NCBI GenBank assembly: GCA_964006375.1
Contig: OZ023269.1
Location: 59,920,968 to 59,984,967, forward strand
Source of the DNA: Tillus elongatus
Taxonomy: Eukaryota; Arthropoda; Insecta; Coleoptera; Cleridae
Length of the DNA: 64,000 nucleotides
Direction of reading: 5' to 3'
A model generated the notes under the pieces. That model searched no databases, had not been told where the DNA came from, and saw only the letters and a list, made by a program, of their open reading frames with translations. The translations under genes and the position numbers were made by a program. This document shows positions 26,774-37,612 of this stretch, piece after piece; positions within the stretch are counted from its first letter, which is position 1, and every line of letters begins with the position of its first letter.

Positions 26774-29700
26774 ATTCGCGGGGCTACTGCGGGTGGGCCA
26801 GATCAACCTACAGCATAGCCGGGATGCCACTGGGGAGCTGGCAAAGCTCCTCGCATGCGATCAAGGCGGCGTTGTGTTGATCCAAGAGCCTTATGTGTAT
26901 AGGAAGCAAGTTAGAGGGCTTGGAGGAATCGGCTTCAACATCCTAGTTGGTGGTGAAGCAGAAGAAGAACAACCAAGGACATGCATACTGGCGTCAAGGG
27001 ACCTGGACGTTATGTTGCTGCCGCAGCTCGGGTCCAGGGACGCCACAGCAGCTGTCCTGGAGTATAAGGTGAGTAACACTAGGCTTAAGGTTATGATGTG
27101 TAGCCTTTATGTTCCCTGCGATAGACGAGGGCTGCATCCGATGGAGGAACTGGTGCGTATCGTCAATTTCGCAAGGGAGCATGGGATACAACTAATTATA
27201 GGCTGTGATGCCAATTCGCACCACAGATTGTGGGGCAGCACAAATACCAACCCACGCGGTGAGGCTGTATTAGAGTATTTCTCTACAACAAACCTAGAGG
27301 TATTAAACAGAGGTACGGCTCCGACGTTTGTCAATCGTATCCGGCAGCAGGTGATCGACATCACGTTAGCGAGCAGAGGAATAACAGAGGATATATCTAG
27401 CTGGAGGGTGACGGAACACATATCAATGTCTGGTCATCGTATGATCAGCTTTAAATTGGATGTGGACCGTGAGAGTCCTCCCCCCAGGAGAAATCCAAGG
27501 AAGACCGACTGGGATGCCTATCTAATAGGCCTCGGTGGGTCGCCAAGGAGCCCAGAGGGGAGAAGAATCTCTATAGAGACATTAGATAGCGAGGTCGGGG
27601 CCCTAGAAGGGAAAATAATAGCAGCCTACGAGTCCGCGTCACCACTTAAGGGGGAACCGTCCATCAAAGTTAGATGGTGGAACAGGGATCTCGCCGTACT
27701 ACGCGGGCGGACTCGGAGGGCCTTAAACTGAGCCGTCCGAGAATCGGGTCAAGCGGCCTGGGACGAGTTTAGGACTGCCAGAAGGTAGTTTAAGAAGGAA
27801 TTACGCCAGAGTAAGCGAGCTGGTTGGCGCGCGTACTGCGGGGAAGTCAATTCCCTGCCGGACGCAGCCAGGCTGGTAAGAGTACTCAAGCAGGAGTTAA
27901 GTAGTAATGTAGGATCTTTAAGGAAACCGGACGGGAGCTGGACAAGCACCGGTGAGGAGACCCTGCGTCATCTCGCCGAAGTTTACCTTGAGGGCGGTGG
28001 AGCCGTCACCGAGGCTGCCGAACCGGGCCGGTGGACAGTCCCGAATGCGGACTGGCAGCTGGCGGAGGGGGTGGTCAAAGATGGCTCTATAACCTGGGCG
28101 GTGAGCGAGTTCGCTCCATTCAAATCCGCAGGCTGTGATGGGATTTTTCCGGCCCTGCTCCAGAGGGGCCTGGATATACTGCTTCCCAGCATAAGGGAGG
28201 TATTCCGGGCCAGCCTGGCGTGGGGCTACGTCACAAAGGCCTGGCGCCGGGTTAGGGGGGTCTTCATTCACAAACCGGGAAGGGGGACTACACGCTGGCC
28301 AAGGCGTACAGGCTAATCAGCCTAACATCCTTCCTACTCAAGGCATTGGAAAAGTTAGTAGATAGGTTTACGTTGGGAGGGATCCTCAAGGATCATCCCT
28401 TCCACAAAGGTCAGCACGCGTACCGACAGGGGAACTCGACGGAGACGGCGCTCCACGCTGTGACGCGAAAGGTGGAAAGGGCTCTACACTATGGGGAGAG
28501 CACATTAGCTGTGTTCTTCGATGTGGAGGGGGCCTTTAATACGACAAGGACGGATACGGTCTGTGCCGCCCTACAGGAGAGGGGAACGCCGAGGTCCCTA
28601 ATAAGCTGGGTGGCGAGCATGCTGGAGGACAGGAGAGTTTCTCTGACCTTGAGGGGCCGAGGGCTGGACGTTGGGATGACGGGCGGCTGTCGTCAGGGCA
28701 GCTGCCTTTTGCCTCGTCTATGGTGTCTGGTCATGGGCGGCCTCTTGGAGCGACTCTCTGAGAATGGCTTCTACGCCCAGGCGTACGCTGATGATGGGCT
28801 GGTCTTAGTCACCGGCAAATTCCTCGGCGTCGTCTGTGAGCGTATGCAGACTGCCTGTAGCATAATTGAAAGGTGGTGTGGTGAGCAGTGACTGTCCGTA
28901 AACCCGGCGAAGACGGAGATGATCCTATTTACCAAGAAGAGGAAGGTATAGGGGTTCAGGGCGCCCGTGATGTTTGGAAAACCTTTAGCTTTAGTGCGGG
29001 AGGTCAAATATCTGGGGGCGATCCTGGACCCCAAGCTAACATGGGGGTCGCTAATAGAACGATTAGTAAGGAAGGGAGTAGCGACCCTCTGGCAGCTGCG
29101 TCGTGTGATAGGGAGGACCTGGGGACTTAATCCTCGGATCCTTCATTGGATCTACACTGCGATCGTCAGGCCGAGAATCCTCTATGGAGCGTTGGTCTGG
29201 TGGTGTGGTGTGAACCAAACTACCAGCAGGAAGCTGGCCAAACTCCAAAGGCTGGCAATCCTGGGTATCACCGGCGCTATGAGGACGACACCCTCAGCCG
29301 CACTAGAGGTCCTGTTGATGCTGCCACCGTTTCCCATCTGTATCAGAAGGGATGCTATGGCGTCGCATCTTAGAATGCGGGACTCAGGAAACTGGTGCGG
29401 AGAGGGAGCAGTAATAGGGCATGCAAGAATCGCCAAGGAGGTGGAAAAGGAAATTCCGATTTCCACCATAAAGGTGCGGGATGCCGAGGACGATATTAGG
29501 TTGACTAGGCCATACACCCTCAGGATCCCCAGTAGGGATCAGTGCAGGGAAAATGAGGTTGCATTCCAGCCCGCAAGCCTGGTCTGTTTCACCGACGGAT
29601 CGCGGCTGGAGGACCAACAATCCTCCGGGGCAAGAATATACATCGAGGGCCTGGGGGTGCACGAGAGCTATGCTCTTGGCGCATATACCACGGCATTCGA

Positions 29701-30436
29701 AACAAAGGTGTATGCTATCCTGTCTGTGGCCAATAGACAGGATGTGAAAAGGAGTCTCGAGAAATGTGTGTACATCTGCTCGGATAGCCAGGCGGTCCTC
29801 CTGGCAGTCTGCGCCGCCAGAATCAGGTCAACACTGGTTCAGGAGTGCGCTGACGCCCTCAGAGGACTGGCCAGGACGAAGGAGGTGCAACTGGTGTAGG
29901 TCCATGGACACTGTGGCGTAGCGGGGAATGAGGTGGCGAATAATCTCGCAAGACTCGGTTCCCGGCGGCCGTTCTGTGGCCCGGAGCCTGCGATAGGCAT
30001 AAGTAGGAAGACAGTCTCTGTCGCCTTAGACAGGTGGACCGAGGAAGCAATGGACAGGCACTGGGGGTCGATTGGTGACTGCAGGCAGGCGAGGGACTTC
30101 ATGGAGGGGGCGGACAGAGATAAAGCTGTCTGGCTACTCGGAAGGAGTCGACCTACGCTTCGCCGCATCCTTGGGGTGCTGACAGGCCACTGCGCCCTTA
30201 GAAGGCACCTCACATTGATAGGCGTAGAGAGGGATCCCATTTGCCAGGAATGCGGCAAGGATGAAGAAACGTCCTACCACTACCTGTGTGAATGCGAGGC
30301 TTTTGGGAGTCTTCGAGCAGAATTGTTCGGATCGAGGACTCTGCAGAGGAATCAGGTAAGTACCGTCCAATTGAAGACCGTCACGGCCTTCATCTCGAGG
30401 TCGAGGCGGTTTGGCGACGGAACCGGGGAAGAATAG
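26769..30436 (+). pseudogene. Broken LINE ORF2 (EN-RT-RNase H)
   Basis: By alignment with copy 1 the start codon position reads ATT (26769-26771). Stops lie at 27729, 27786, 28889, 28948 and 29897, with a frameshift near 28285. Endonuclease: INLQHSRD, IQEPYVY and GCDANSHHRLWG are kept, but the usual SDH reads SGH, losing a catalytic Asp. RT: FFDVEGAFN, CRQGSCLLP and AYADDGLVL are present. RNase H: FTDGSR and CSDSQAV are present, but the FQAE motif reads FETK, losing the catalytic Glu. The knuckle CQECGKDEETSYHYLCEC survives. It is inactive by several independent changes. Confidence 0.85.
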
Positions 30437-30660
30437 AGCATGGTTGCTGGGGTTGGCAAAAAGGGCCCATTGTGGCCTACTTGCTTGGCGTTGGCCTCCC
30501 CTACATGCTACTACATGCCTAACATCGCGTGGTACGCAAGACCGATATCTTGGCAGCCTTTCTGAAGAGCGGGTGCAGGCATTCAACTTGCTCAAGCACA
30601 ATGCAATTGTCACGGCAGTTGTTATGCTTTAATATGTACCGAATTAACAATTAATTAAGA

Positions 30661-31019
30661 GCCTCGGTGGTTCAGGGGCAAGGACGTGTGCCTCTAAACC
30701 GAAGGGTACTGGGTTCGATACCAGGGTTCTCCTTTTACTTTTTCAGTACAAACTGTAACATTAACATCAAACGAGGTTCTGGCATTTTATTTTAGCAAGT
30801 TGAATGTCTGCACGTTCCGCCCGTTGGAGGGGGCGTAAAGCCGTCGGTCCCGTATCCATGCAATGTTGGGCACGTTAAAGATCCCTACTCTCCTTACAGA
30901 AAGGCGGAGGTTCGGCACAATTTCCAGAATAGTGAGGTGAAACTGCTCCCTGGCGTCGGTGATTGGCCATAGTCGCGGAAATAGGTCGACGTTAAAGAAA
31001 CAAAACACACACACACAAC
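30661..31019 (+). mobile_element. tRNA-derived SINE, fuller copy
   Basis: Head of tRNA type starting GCCTCGGTGGTTCAGGGG with A box TGGTTCAGGGG (30668-30678) and B box GGTTCGATACC (30712-30722), an internal Pol III promoter. A body of about 250 bp follows (CGTTGGAGGGGGCG, GGGCACGTTAAAGATCCC, CTGCTCCCTGGCGTC), ending in an A-rich and (CA)n tail. A short copy of the same family is at 15470-15611. I do not know the published family name; no target duplication was found. Confidence 0.85.
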
Positions 31020-31155
31020 AGATATTTATAATTTATGAAAAGTTGTGGTAGGAAGCGAATCCAGAACATCTGAAACGAAAGCCAATGGTCTACCTACTAA
31101 GCTACTGAGACCGCTAATTGAGATAGATATAGATACCAAAAATATAGCAATATTC

Positions 31156-32547
31156 TGTGACGAAGTCTATATTTTCAGAACAGCTGTATGTACTGGAAAC
31201 GGCTGTTCTAAAATAAATATAATATAATTCATACAAATAAAAATTCCACGCAGTAAAAATTATTATCTTCATCATTAACATTTCTTAAAAGTACGCATTT
31301 TCGAATTATCGCGGCGGTGTAAAAACATATCTGCAGAGATAAGGATAAGGTATCTTGCACCGATTAAGATGTTTCAGCCGGGGACTGCAGAGAGAGAGAA
31401 TTTAACTACTGAGGTAGATAGTTGACCATTTGCCGTAGCGTGTTGAAGAATATTTAGTAGTAAATTACATTCAAAAAGTTAGAGTCAATTTATAGAAGTG
31501 GTAGAGGAACGCCAGTACACCGTACCCTCTTGCCCGTGATCGTGAGAGACAAGTCCGTGGCGCAATAAATCTATCTGACGCCGTCGAGGTAAGAATATTT
31601 TGGTTTTGCCTTATTTGATATAATTGTAGCGAATTTTCGGATATTTTCTCTCAGTCCCCACGTGCCTACCCGTCGACGTCGAAGCCACGAGATTTAGTGC
31701 CGTTCCCCTCCATAATCCTATCCCCTCATTGTCAGCGTGTCTTAATACTTCTGGAAGGTGATGCTGTATCTAACACAGACCTTCTAAGGGTATTAACTAC
31801 GACGGTTCCAAGTCGACTCTGGTCTGGACGCTGTAGTACACAAGCAGGCCAAGGTCGAGTTGGTACACGACAATATCCTTTCGCAGGGTGCTCCCCTGCA
31901 ACCCTCCCGTTCCATATCGACGCCCTGACGTCGAGGCGTTGGATCTCTTGTTGTCGACTCCGTCGGATAGGCGCACTTTTGCTATTTGAGGAGCGCGTCT
32001 CCAATTGACCCATTTAACGGCTGCATCCACGGGTTGTAAACCACCGCACTCGAGGTTTTCGTCCGCGTGACTCCCGCATTTTCTTTCCGTGGGGAATAAG
32101 TGGTTTCGTTGGTCCGTCACCAGCAATACGACTTGTCTTAGAGTATGTTAGAGCGATAAGTACATTTTATATTGTGAGCATACCAGTGTGTTGTAAAACC
32201 TTATAATGTAATAAATAGAGTGGAAACTACGTTCAGTCTGTTTCATAATCTTAAATAAATCTGCTACACCCTTATAAACTTTTGGAAGGTCAGGTAAATA
32301 CCGGGGGAGCGATTAAAGCCCGCAACCCCGGAGGTATCTACACGGCCTGCTACACCACAGGCTACCGGACCCTCTCCACGGAGCTATCCAGGCACTCCGG
32401 TCACGTCAGTGGTCGGAGTCTTGTGACGAGGTCGCAGACACCCTCGTAGGGAGTAAACCCTCTAAAATCTGGCGCCCGGGACCGTTCCTGTAAATCCATT
32501 GATCCGTTTTACCGTATAATTCACCCCGCAAGTCAGGCCTCGTTACA
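31156..32547 (+). repeat. Gypsy 5' LTR
   Basis: 1392 bp, TG...CA termini, the same length as the 3' LTR. It contains an AATAAA-type signal near 32209. Confidence 0.96.
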
Positions 32548-32550
32548 AAA

Positions 32551-32568
32551 TGGCGCCCGAGCAGTTTA
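32551..32568 (+). promoter_or_regulatory. Gypsy primer-binding site
   Basis: TGGCGCCCGAGCAGTTTA begins 3 nt after the LTR. The first ten bases equal the lysine-tRNA-type retroviral PBS; the remainder differs, so the primer tRNA is not certain. Confidence 0.75.
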
Positions 32569-32598
32569 GCCGAGCAGGGAGCCGTAACTAAAAAACTG

Positions 32599-32930
32599 AC
32601 CATTCCGTATTGATACCGTCCCGTTACATTACCGTTCCGTTGCAATATAGTTCCGTTAAATATTATCGAATAAAAAGCCGACCGTTCCGTGTTCATACCG
32701 TCCCGTTCTAATACCGTCCCGTTCCGTTACAGTTTTGTTACATATTATTAAACAAAGAAGCAAACCGTTCCGTGGTAATACCGTCCCGTTACAATACCGT
32801 CCCGTTACAATATTGTTCCGTTACATATTATTAAATAAACTAGCTAACTGTTCCGTATTAATACCGTTCCGTTCCGATACCGTCCCGTTCAGATATCGTT
32901 CCGTTGCAAGTTAGTTAACAAAAACCGTCA
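32599..32930 (+). repeat. Leader minisatellite, about 83-bp units
   Basis: The untranslated leader between PBS and gag is made of roughly four units starting at 32599, 32681, 32764 and 32847. Each contains ACCGTTCCGT, TAATACCGTCCCGTTAC and ATATTATTAAATAAA-like blocks. It occupies almost the whole leader. Confidence 0.8.
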
Positions 32931-32935
32931 CCGTT

Positions 32936-34075
32936 ATGTCCACTCCGCAAGAAAACACCGAAGCTACCGTCTCCGAAACAGAAAATGATCCCGTCCCGGC
33001 AGCCGCCCGAGTATCGTGGATATACAAACTAAGAAAGCCAGAACTAGAAATTGAATTGGCCAAATTTGGCCTGACTACTGGTGGAACCGTAGAAGAACAA
33101 CGCATGAGACTGTCTAAGTTTCTACGGGAAGGCATGCCAGATACGACACCGCACGGCAAAGATAGCGGGCCGGGCCCAGAGGGTCACCCAGAAACTGCAC
33201 CGGGTAGAGGGTATACTCCTAACCGGACATACACAGGCGAAGCCGGAAATGTCCCAAACTGGAACGTACAGTTTGACGGAAAGTCCGACCCAGCTGCCTT
33301 CCTAGAACGCTTGGAGGAAATACGAATATATTCAGGCGTCAGCAGCGACCGTCTCTTATCCGCCCTCCCACAATGGTTAGATGGACCAGCCCTGTTATGG
33401 TACCGCAACAACCGGGGGATGTGGAGTCGATGGGAGGATTTCCTGACTGATTTCCGTCAATTTTACTTCCCAGTTAATTACTTGGTGGACATAGAAACGG
33501 AAATAAGCCGGAGGCTCCAGCTACCGGATGAGCCGGTCATAAGGTATGCCACCGACCTCCAAACGCTTATCAGGAGACATGGGAATATGTCCCCGGAAAA
33601 GGAGCTAACATGGCTTAAAAGAAATCTTCTACCTCAATACCGCCAAATGCTGTGGAATTGCAACATTCCAGACATTAGAACATTCATAGAGAAGGTTAAG
33701 TCCGTCGAATCCCTCGTCCAAGAAACCCGTGGTAACCAGCATTGGGCCGGGTTATCGACGAGGCCACAGTCAAACCATGCTCCGTACTACTCTCCCCCAC
33801 CGAGCCCCACCGCCAGGGCAAGACCGCCAGCACCCGATAGCCGACGCCGCACGTTTATACCAGCCTCCAGGAGAGCTAGCCCAAATGAGGTACAAGCCGG
33901 AAACAACACCTATAGAGCAGTGAGATTTGCTCCTACTTGCTGGCGATGCGGCCAACCTGGGCACATGAGAGGCCAGTGTCAAGCGCCGTCAGCCAGGTTG
34001 TTTTGCTCGCGCTGCGGGCGTCCCGACACCATGTCAAGGGAATGTCCTTGCTCATCCGATCAGGGAAACTATTAA
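32936..34075 (+). CDS. Gypsy Gag with SAP-like N-terminal domain
   Basis: 379 residues, complete. Residues about 27-65 (YKLRKPELEIELAKFGL, then a GTVEEQRMRLSKFL stretch) fit a SAP-type helix-turn-helix, a DNA/RNA-binding motif seen in some Gypsy Gags. Residues about 105-260 are a retrotransposon capsid domain (WNVQFDGKSDP, AFLERLEEIR, ALLWYRNNR). A Pro/Arg-rich linker follows, then two knuckles: CWRCGQPGHMRGQC is a proper CX2CX4HX4C, while the second (CSRCGRPDTMSREC) has Thr in place of His. The ATG is the first in a frame directly after the leader repeats. A -1 slip site lies three codons before its stop. Confidence 0.92.
   Translation: MSTPQENTEATVSETENDPVPAAARVSWIYKLRKPELEIELAKFGLTTGGTVEEQRMRLSKFLREGMPDTTPHGKDSGPGPEGHPETAPGRGYTPNRTYTGEAGNVPNWNVQFDGKSDPAAFLERLEEIRIYSGVSSDRLLSALPQWLDGPALLWYRNNRGMWSRWEDFLTDFRQFYFPVNYLVDIETEISRRLQLPDEPVIRYATDLQTLIRRHGNMSPEKELTWLKRNLLPQYRQMLWNCNIPDIRTFIEKVKSVESLVQETRGNQHWAGLSTRPQSNHAPYYSPPPSPTARARPPAPDSRRRTFIPASRRASPNEVQAGNNTYRAVRFAPTCWRCGQPGHMRGQCQAPSARLFCSRCGRPDTMSRECPCSSDQGNY
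34063..34069 (+). promoter_or_regulatory. -1 ribosomal frameshift site GGGAAAC
   Basis: GGGAAAC sits in the zero frame as G GGA AAC, a canonical X XXY YYZ slippery heptamer, two codons before the gag stop (TAT TAA). The pol frame is exactly -1 relative to gag and open across this point. The position fits Gag-Pol production by -1 slipping. Confidence 0.8.
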
Positions 34076-37000
34076 GGGACTGCGCCGGACCGAGGACCCC
34101 GCAGTTTCCGTCACACGAACCCTCGGAAACAAGCGTCGTAACAGACAACCGACCGTTTATGGCGATAAGCATCGCCGAAGAGACCTTCGAGGCGCTGGTG
34201 GACACCGGGGCCACGCGCTCATTCGTGGGTAGCAAAGTGGCTGAGTATTGTCACGCGAAAGGCATGCCCGCGATCCCCATAGGCGACGTGGCCACCCGGG
34301 TCGCCGACGGCAACGCCATCAACATCAGACAGGCTTACGACCTGGTGATGAGGATTGGCTCACGGACTATCAGGCGCCGCATGCTATATTTACCCACATT
34401 GCCAGTCGATATTCTCTTCGGAATGGACGTGCTAAAGGAACACGGGTTTGAGATAGACCTCCGTACCGCCCAGTGCCGACTAAACGGAGAATTGATACCG
34501 CCCACCGTCGCAGATTGCACAGAGCTTACGACTGGGGAACAAGTATCAACAGAAGGCCCTTCCTTGCCACACCTATCTGCCATCGAACAGCAGGAGCTGC
34601 AGCGATTCCTAGCTGAGGGGTTACCAGCTTTCGCAGATATCAAAGGCCCTACTCACCTGGCACAACACCGTATACGGCTTGCCAAGACTACGCCTATCAA
34701 GCAAAGGTATAGGCCCCGTAACCCGAAAATGCAGGAAATAATCAATGAAGAGGTGGATAGAATGTTAGCGGAAGGCATCATAGAGCCGTCGTCTAGCCCC
34801 TGGAGCTCGCCAATCGTGATTGTCAAAAAGAAAGATGGTACCCCACGCTTCTGCGTAGACTTCCGCAAAGTTAATGAGGTATCGGTTAAGGATGCGTATC
34901 CCCTCCCATACATCTCGGCCATATTAGACAAACTGAGGCGAGCTAAGTATATCACCACCCTCGACCTGCGGCAGGGATACTGGCAGATACCGTTGACGCC
35001 GGAAAGTCGACCGATCACGGCGTTCACCGTCCCCGGAAGAGGCTTATTCCAGTTCAGGGTAATGTGCTTCGGTCTCCACTCGGCCAGCGCGACGTTCCAA
35101 CGCCTACTAGATAGGATCATAACTCCTGACATGGACGACATCGCGTTCGCCTATTTGGACGACGTAATTGTGTTGGGAGAGACCTTCGAACAGCACCTGA
35201 ACAACCTCCGGGAAGTATTCCGCCGACTCCGTAACGCTAACCTACAGCTAAACCCAGACAAGTGCCACTTTTGCCGCGGTTCCCTCACATACTTAGGACA
35301 CGTGGTGAACGAGGAGGGAATACACACCGATCCAGATAAGGTGGCGGCGATCCGCGCTATGCCCCCGCCGAACAACGTCCGTAGCCTACGTAGGTTTTTG
35401 GGAGTCTGCTCTTGGTACCGAAGGTTCCTGAAGGACTTTTCACAAGTACCAGCCCCACTAACCAGGCTCCTAAAGAAGAAGGAGAAATGGAGTTGGACCG
35501 TACACCAACAACAGGCGTTCGACGACCTAAAGACCGGACTCACCGAGGCCCCAGTGTTAGCGTGCCCAGACTTTACGAAGCGCTTCACGTTGCAAACCGA
35601 CGCTTCCAACGACGGACTGGGCGTAGCGCTGACGCAAAACCTGGAAGAGGGGGAACGGGTAATAGCGTATGCTAGCCGTACTCTGACCGGCCCAGAAAAG
35701 AATTACTCCGTAACAGAAAAAGAATGTCTGGCCATAGTGTGGGGCATAGAAAAGATGCGGCCGTATCTGGAAGGCTATAGCTTCACCGTAATAACCGACC
35801 ATATGTCCCTCCGGTGGCTACAGTCAATCCGTAGTCCTTCAGGAAGGTTGGCACGCTGGAGTGTGTTCCTCCAGCAATACGATTTCGCCATAAAATACAG
35901 GAAAGGCGCCATGAACCGGGTGGCCGACGCGTTATCGCGAAACGCGTTACCGGCTACGGATACGCCGGAGGAACAAGCTTGCTTCAGCCGAGAAGATACC
36001 CAATGCACGTGGTTTATAAACAAAATCACCGAGGTGCAGAAGAATCCCGACGCGTTTCCGGACTATCGGGTGGAAGGGGGGAAGCTCTATAGGCACTTCT
36101 GGGACTCTAACGAGTTCGCCGAACCTGAAGTATACAACCCGTGGAAAATATGCGTCCCGAAAAACTTCAGGTCAAGGGTATTGGCACAAAACCATGATGC
36201 ACCCACCGCGGGGCATTTAGGAATCGCCAAGACCATAGCGCGCATAACCCACAACTACTACTGGGCGGCATGTTCCGAGACATCGCGCGTTATGTCCGGC
36301 AGTGTGATCGTTGCCAAAGGTACAAGGTATCACAACAACAACTTCCTGGGAAAATGCAGCCGTTTGTCAGCAAGGGGCCATGGGAGGTCGTGAGTATATA
36401 TCTGGTAGGACCACTACCCCGATCCAAGAAGGGTAACTGCTACCTGGTCGTCATGCACGATAGGTTCACTAAGTGGGTAGAAGCGAAACCGTTGCGAAAA
36501 TCGTCGGCTAAAGCCGTTGCCGACGTGCTCTTCGAACAGGTTATGATGCGCTTCGGGACCCCACGAATAGTTATTAGCGACAATGGCCCCCAATTCACCG
36601 GTCGCGTATTTAAAGGATTGCTCAAAGAAATGGGCATCAAACACCGTTTAACACCCCCGTATACACCCCAAGCCAATCCCGTGGAGAGAAGCAACCGCAC
36701 GCTAAAGACCATGATATCGCAGTTTTGCGACAGCGAACAGGCCAGATGGGATGAGAGATTACCCGAGCTAGTGTTCGCCATAAACACCGCTAAACAGCAG
36801 TCGACCGGCTTCTCCCCGGCGTTCCTCAATTTTGGGCGGGAATTGCCGGCACCGAACATGATACCGACCACCGAACCAGCCGACGGAGATGACGCCATCG
36901 TGGACGCTCCCCAAATCAGCCGTCAATTGAATCGAGTGGAGAAGTTGCGGGAGACCTTTGAACTCGTAAAGATCAACCTCGATAGGGCCTTTTCTCAGCA

Positions 37001-37457
37001 GAGCGGCCATTACAACCTGAGGCGTCGCGACTGGCGATGTGCCGTAGGTGACCGCGTCCTACGGGTAGATCGTCCACTGTCTTCGGCACCCCGGGGCTTT
37101 GCAGCAAAATTGGCCCCGAAATATACGGGACCGTACACCGTGAGCAAAGTCGTGTCGCGGGTGGTCTACGATCTGAAAGACGAAGCGGGTAAGAGGTATC
37201 ACAATATCCACATCAAAGACCTCAAACCGTACCACCCACCGTCTCCGCTGTTCCCGGTCGACATGAGGAGGAACCCCGTCCGTCAACTACGTAGTGCAGG
37301 TGAACCCCAGCCCAGGTCTCCAGGACACCACCCGGCACATACCAAGAGGCGTCGACTACAAGGAAGGCACCGTGTCACTCCAAACCTTGGGACGCAACCG
37401 CCAGCAAACGTTGTCGTAAGTGACCGACCCCAATGTACACTACTACACAATAGCTAG
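34070..37457 (+). pseudogene. Gypsy pol (PR-RT-RNase H-IN), integrase broken
   Basis: In the -1 frame after the slip site: protease (ALVDTGATRSFVG), RT (PRFCVDFRKVNE, TLDLRQGYWQIPL, catalytic YLDDVIV), RNase H (QTDASNDGLGVAL, EKECLAIVWGI, TDHMSLRWL), then the integrase zinc domain starting HDAPTAGH. Near 36262-36270 the frame changes by loss of one nucleotide inside the zinc domain; the rest runs on as 36270-37457 with CDRCQRY, the core (ISDNGPQFTG, NPVERSNRTLK) and a GPY-type C-terminal domain. The first catalytic Asp, normally in xDxxGPLP, is Tyr (codon 36399-36401). Integrase therefore has two independent defects, although the insertion is young; it may have been mobilised in trans or damaged afterwards. 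Confidence 0.9.
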
Positions 37458-37600
37458 TATTAATTTTATAATAGGTTAAGGTTTAGTTGGTAGAGTAAAA
37501 TTTTTTTTTTGGAAAATTGCAATGTTTTGTTAGTTGTAGGTAGGTGACGGCCAACAAGTCGGTAGGGATAAAATATTTGTATGCAAATATTTTTCTGTAC

Positions 37601-37612
37601 GAAGGGGGGGCG
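37601..37612 (+). promoter_or_regulatory. Gypsy polypurine tract
   Basis: GAAGGGGGGGCG directly abuts the 3' LTR and would prime plus-strand DNA synthesis. Confidence 0.8.

Larger units (their letters stand above)
25191..30655 (+). mobile_element. LOA-like non-LTR retrotransposon, copy 2 (decayed relative)
   Basis: Same domain order and ORF1/ORF2 arrangement as the element directly upstream but clearly divergent, so a sister family rather than a recent duplicate. Both ORFs are broken many times. It ends before the SINE at 30661. No target duplication was identified. Confidence 0.75.

Noticed and set aside
36270..37457. Integrase as an independent gene
   Set aside because: It begins in the middle of the zinc domain at a frameshift; it is the rest of the same pol.
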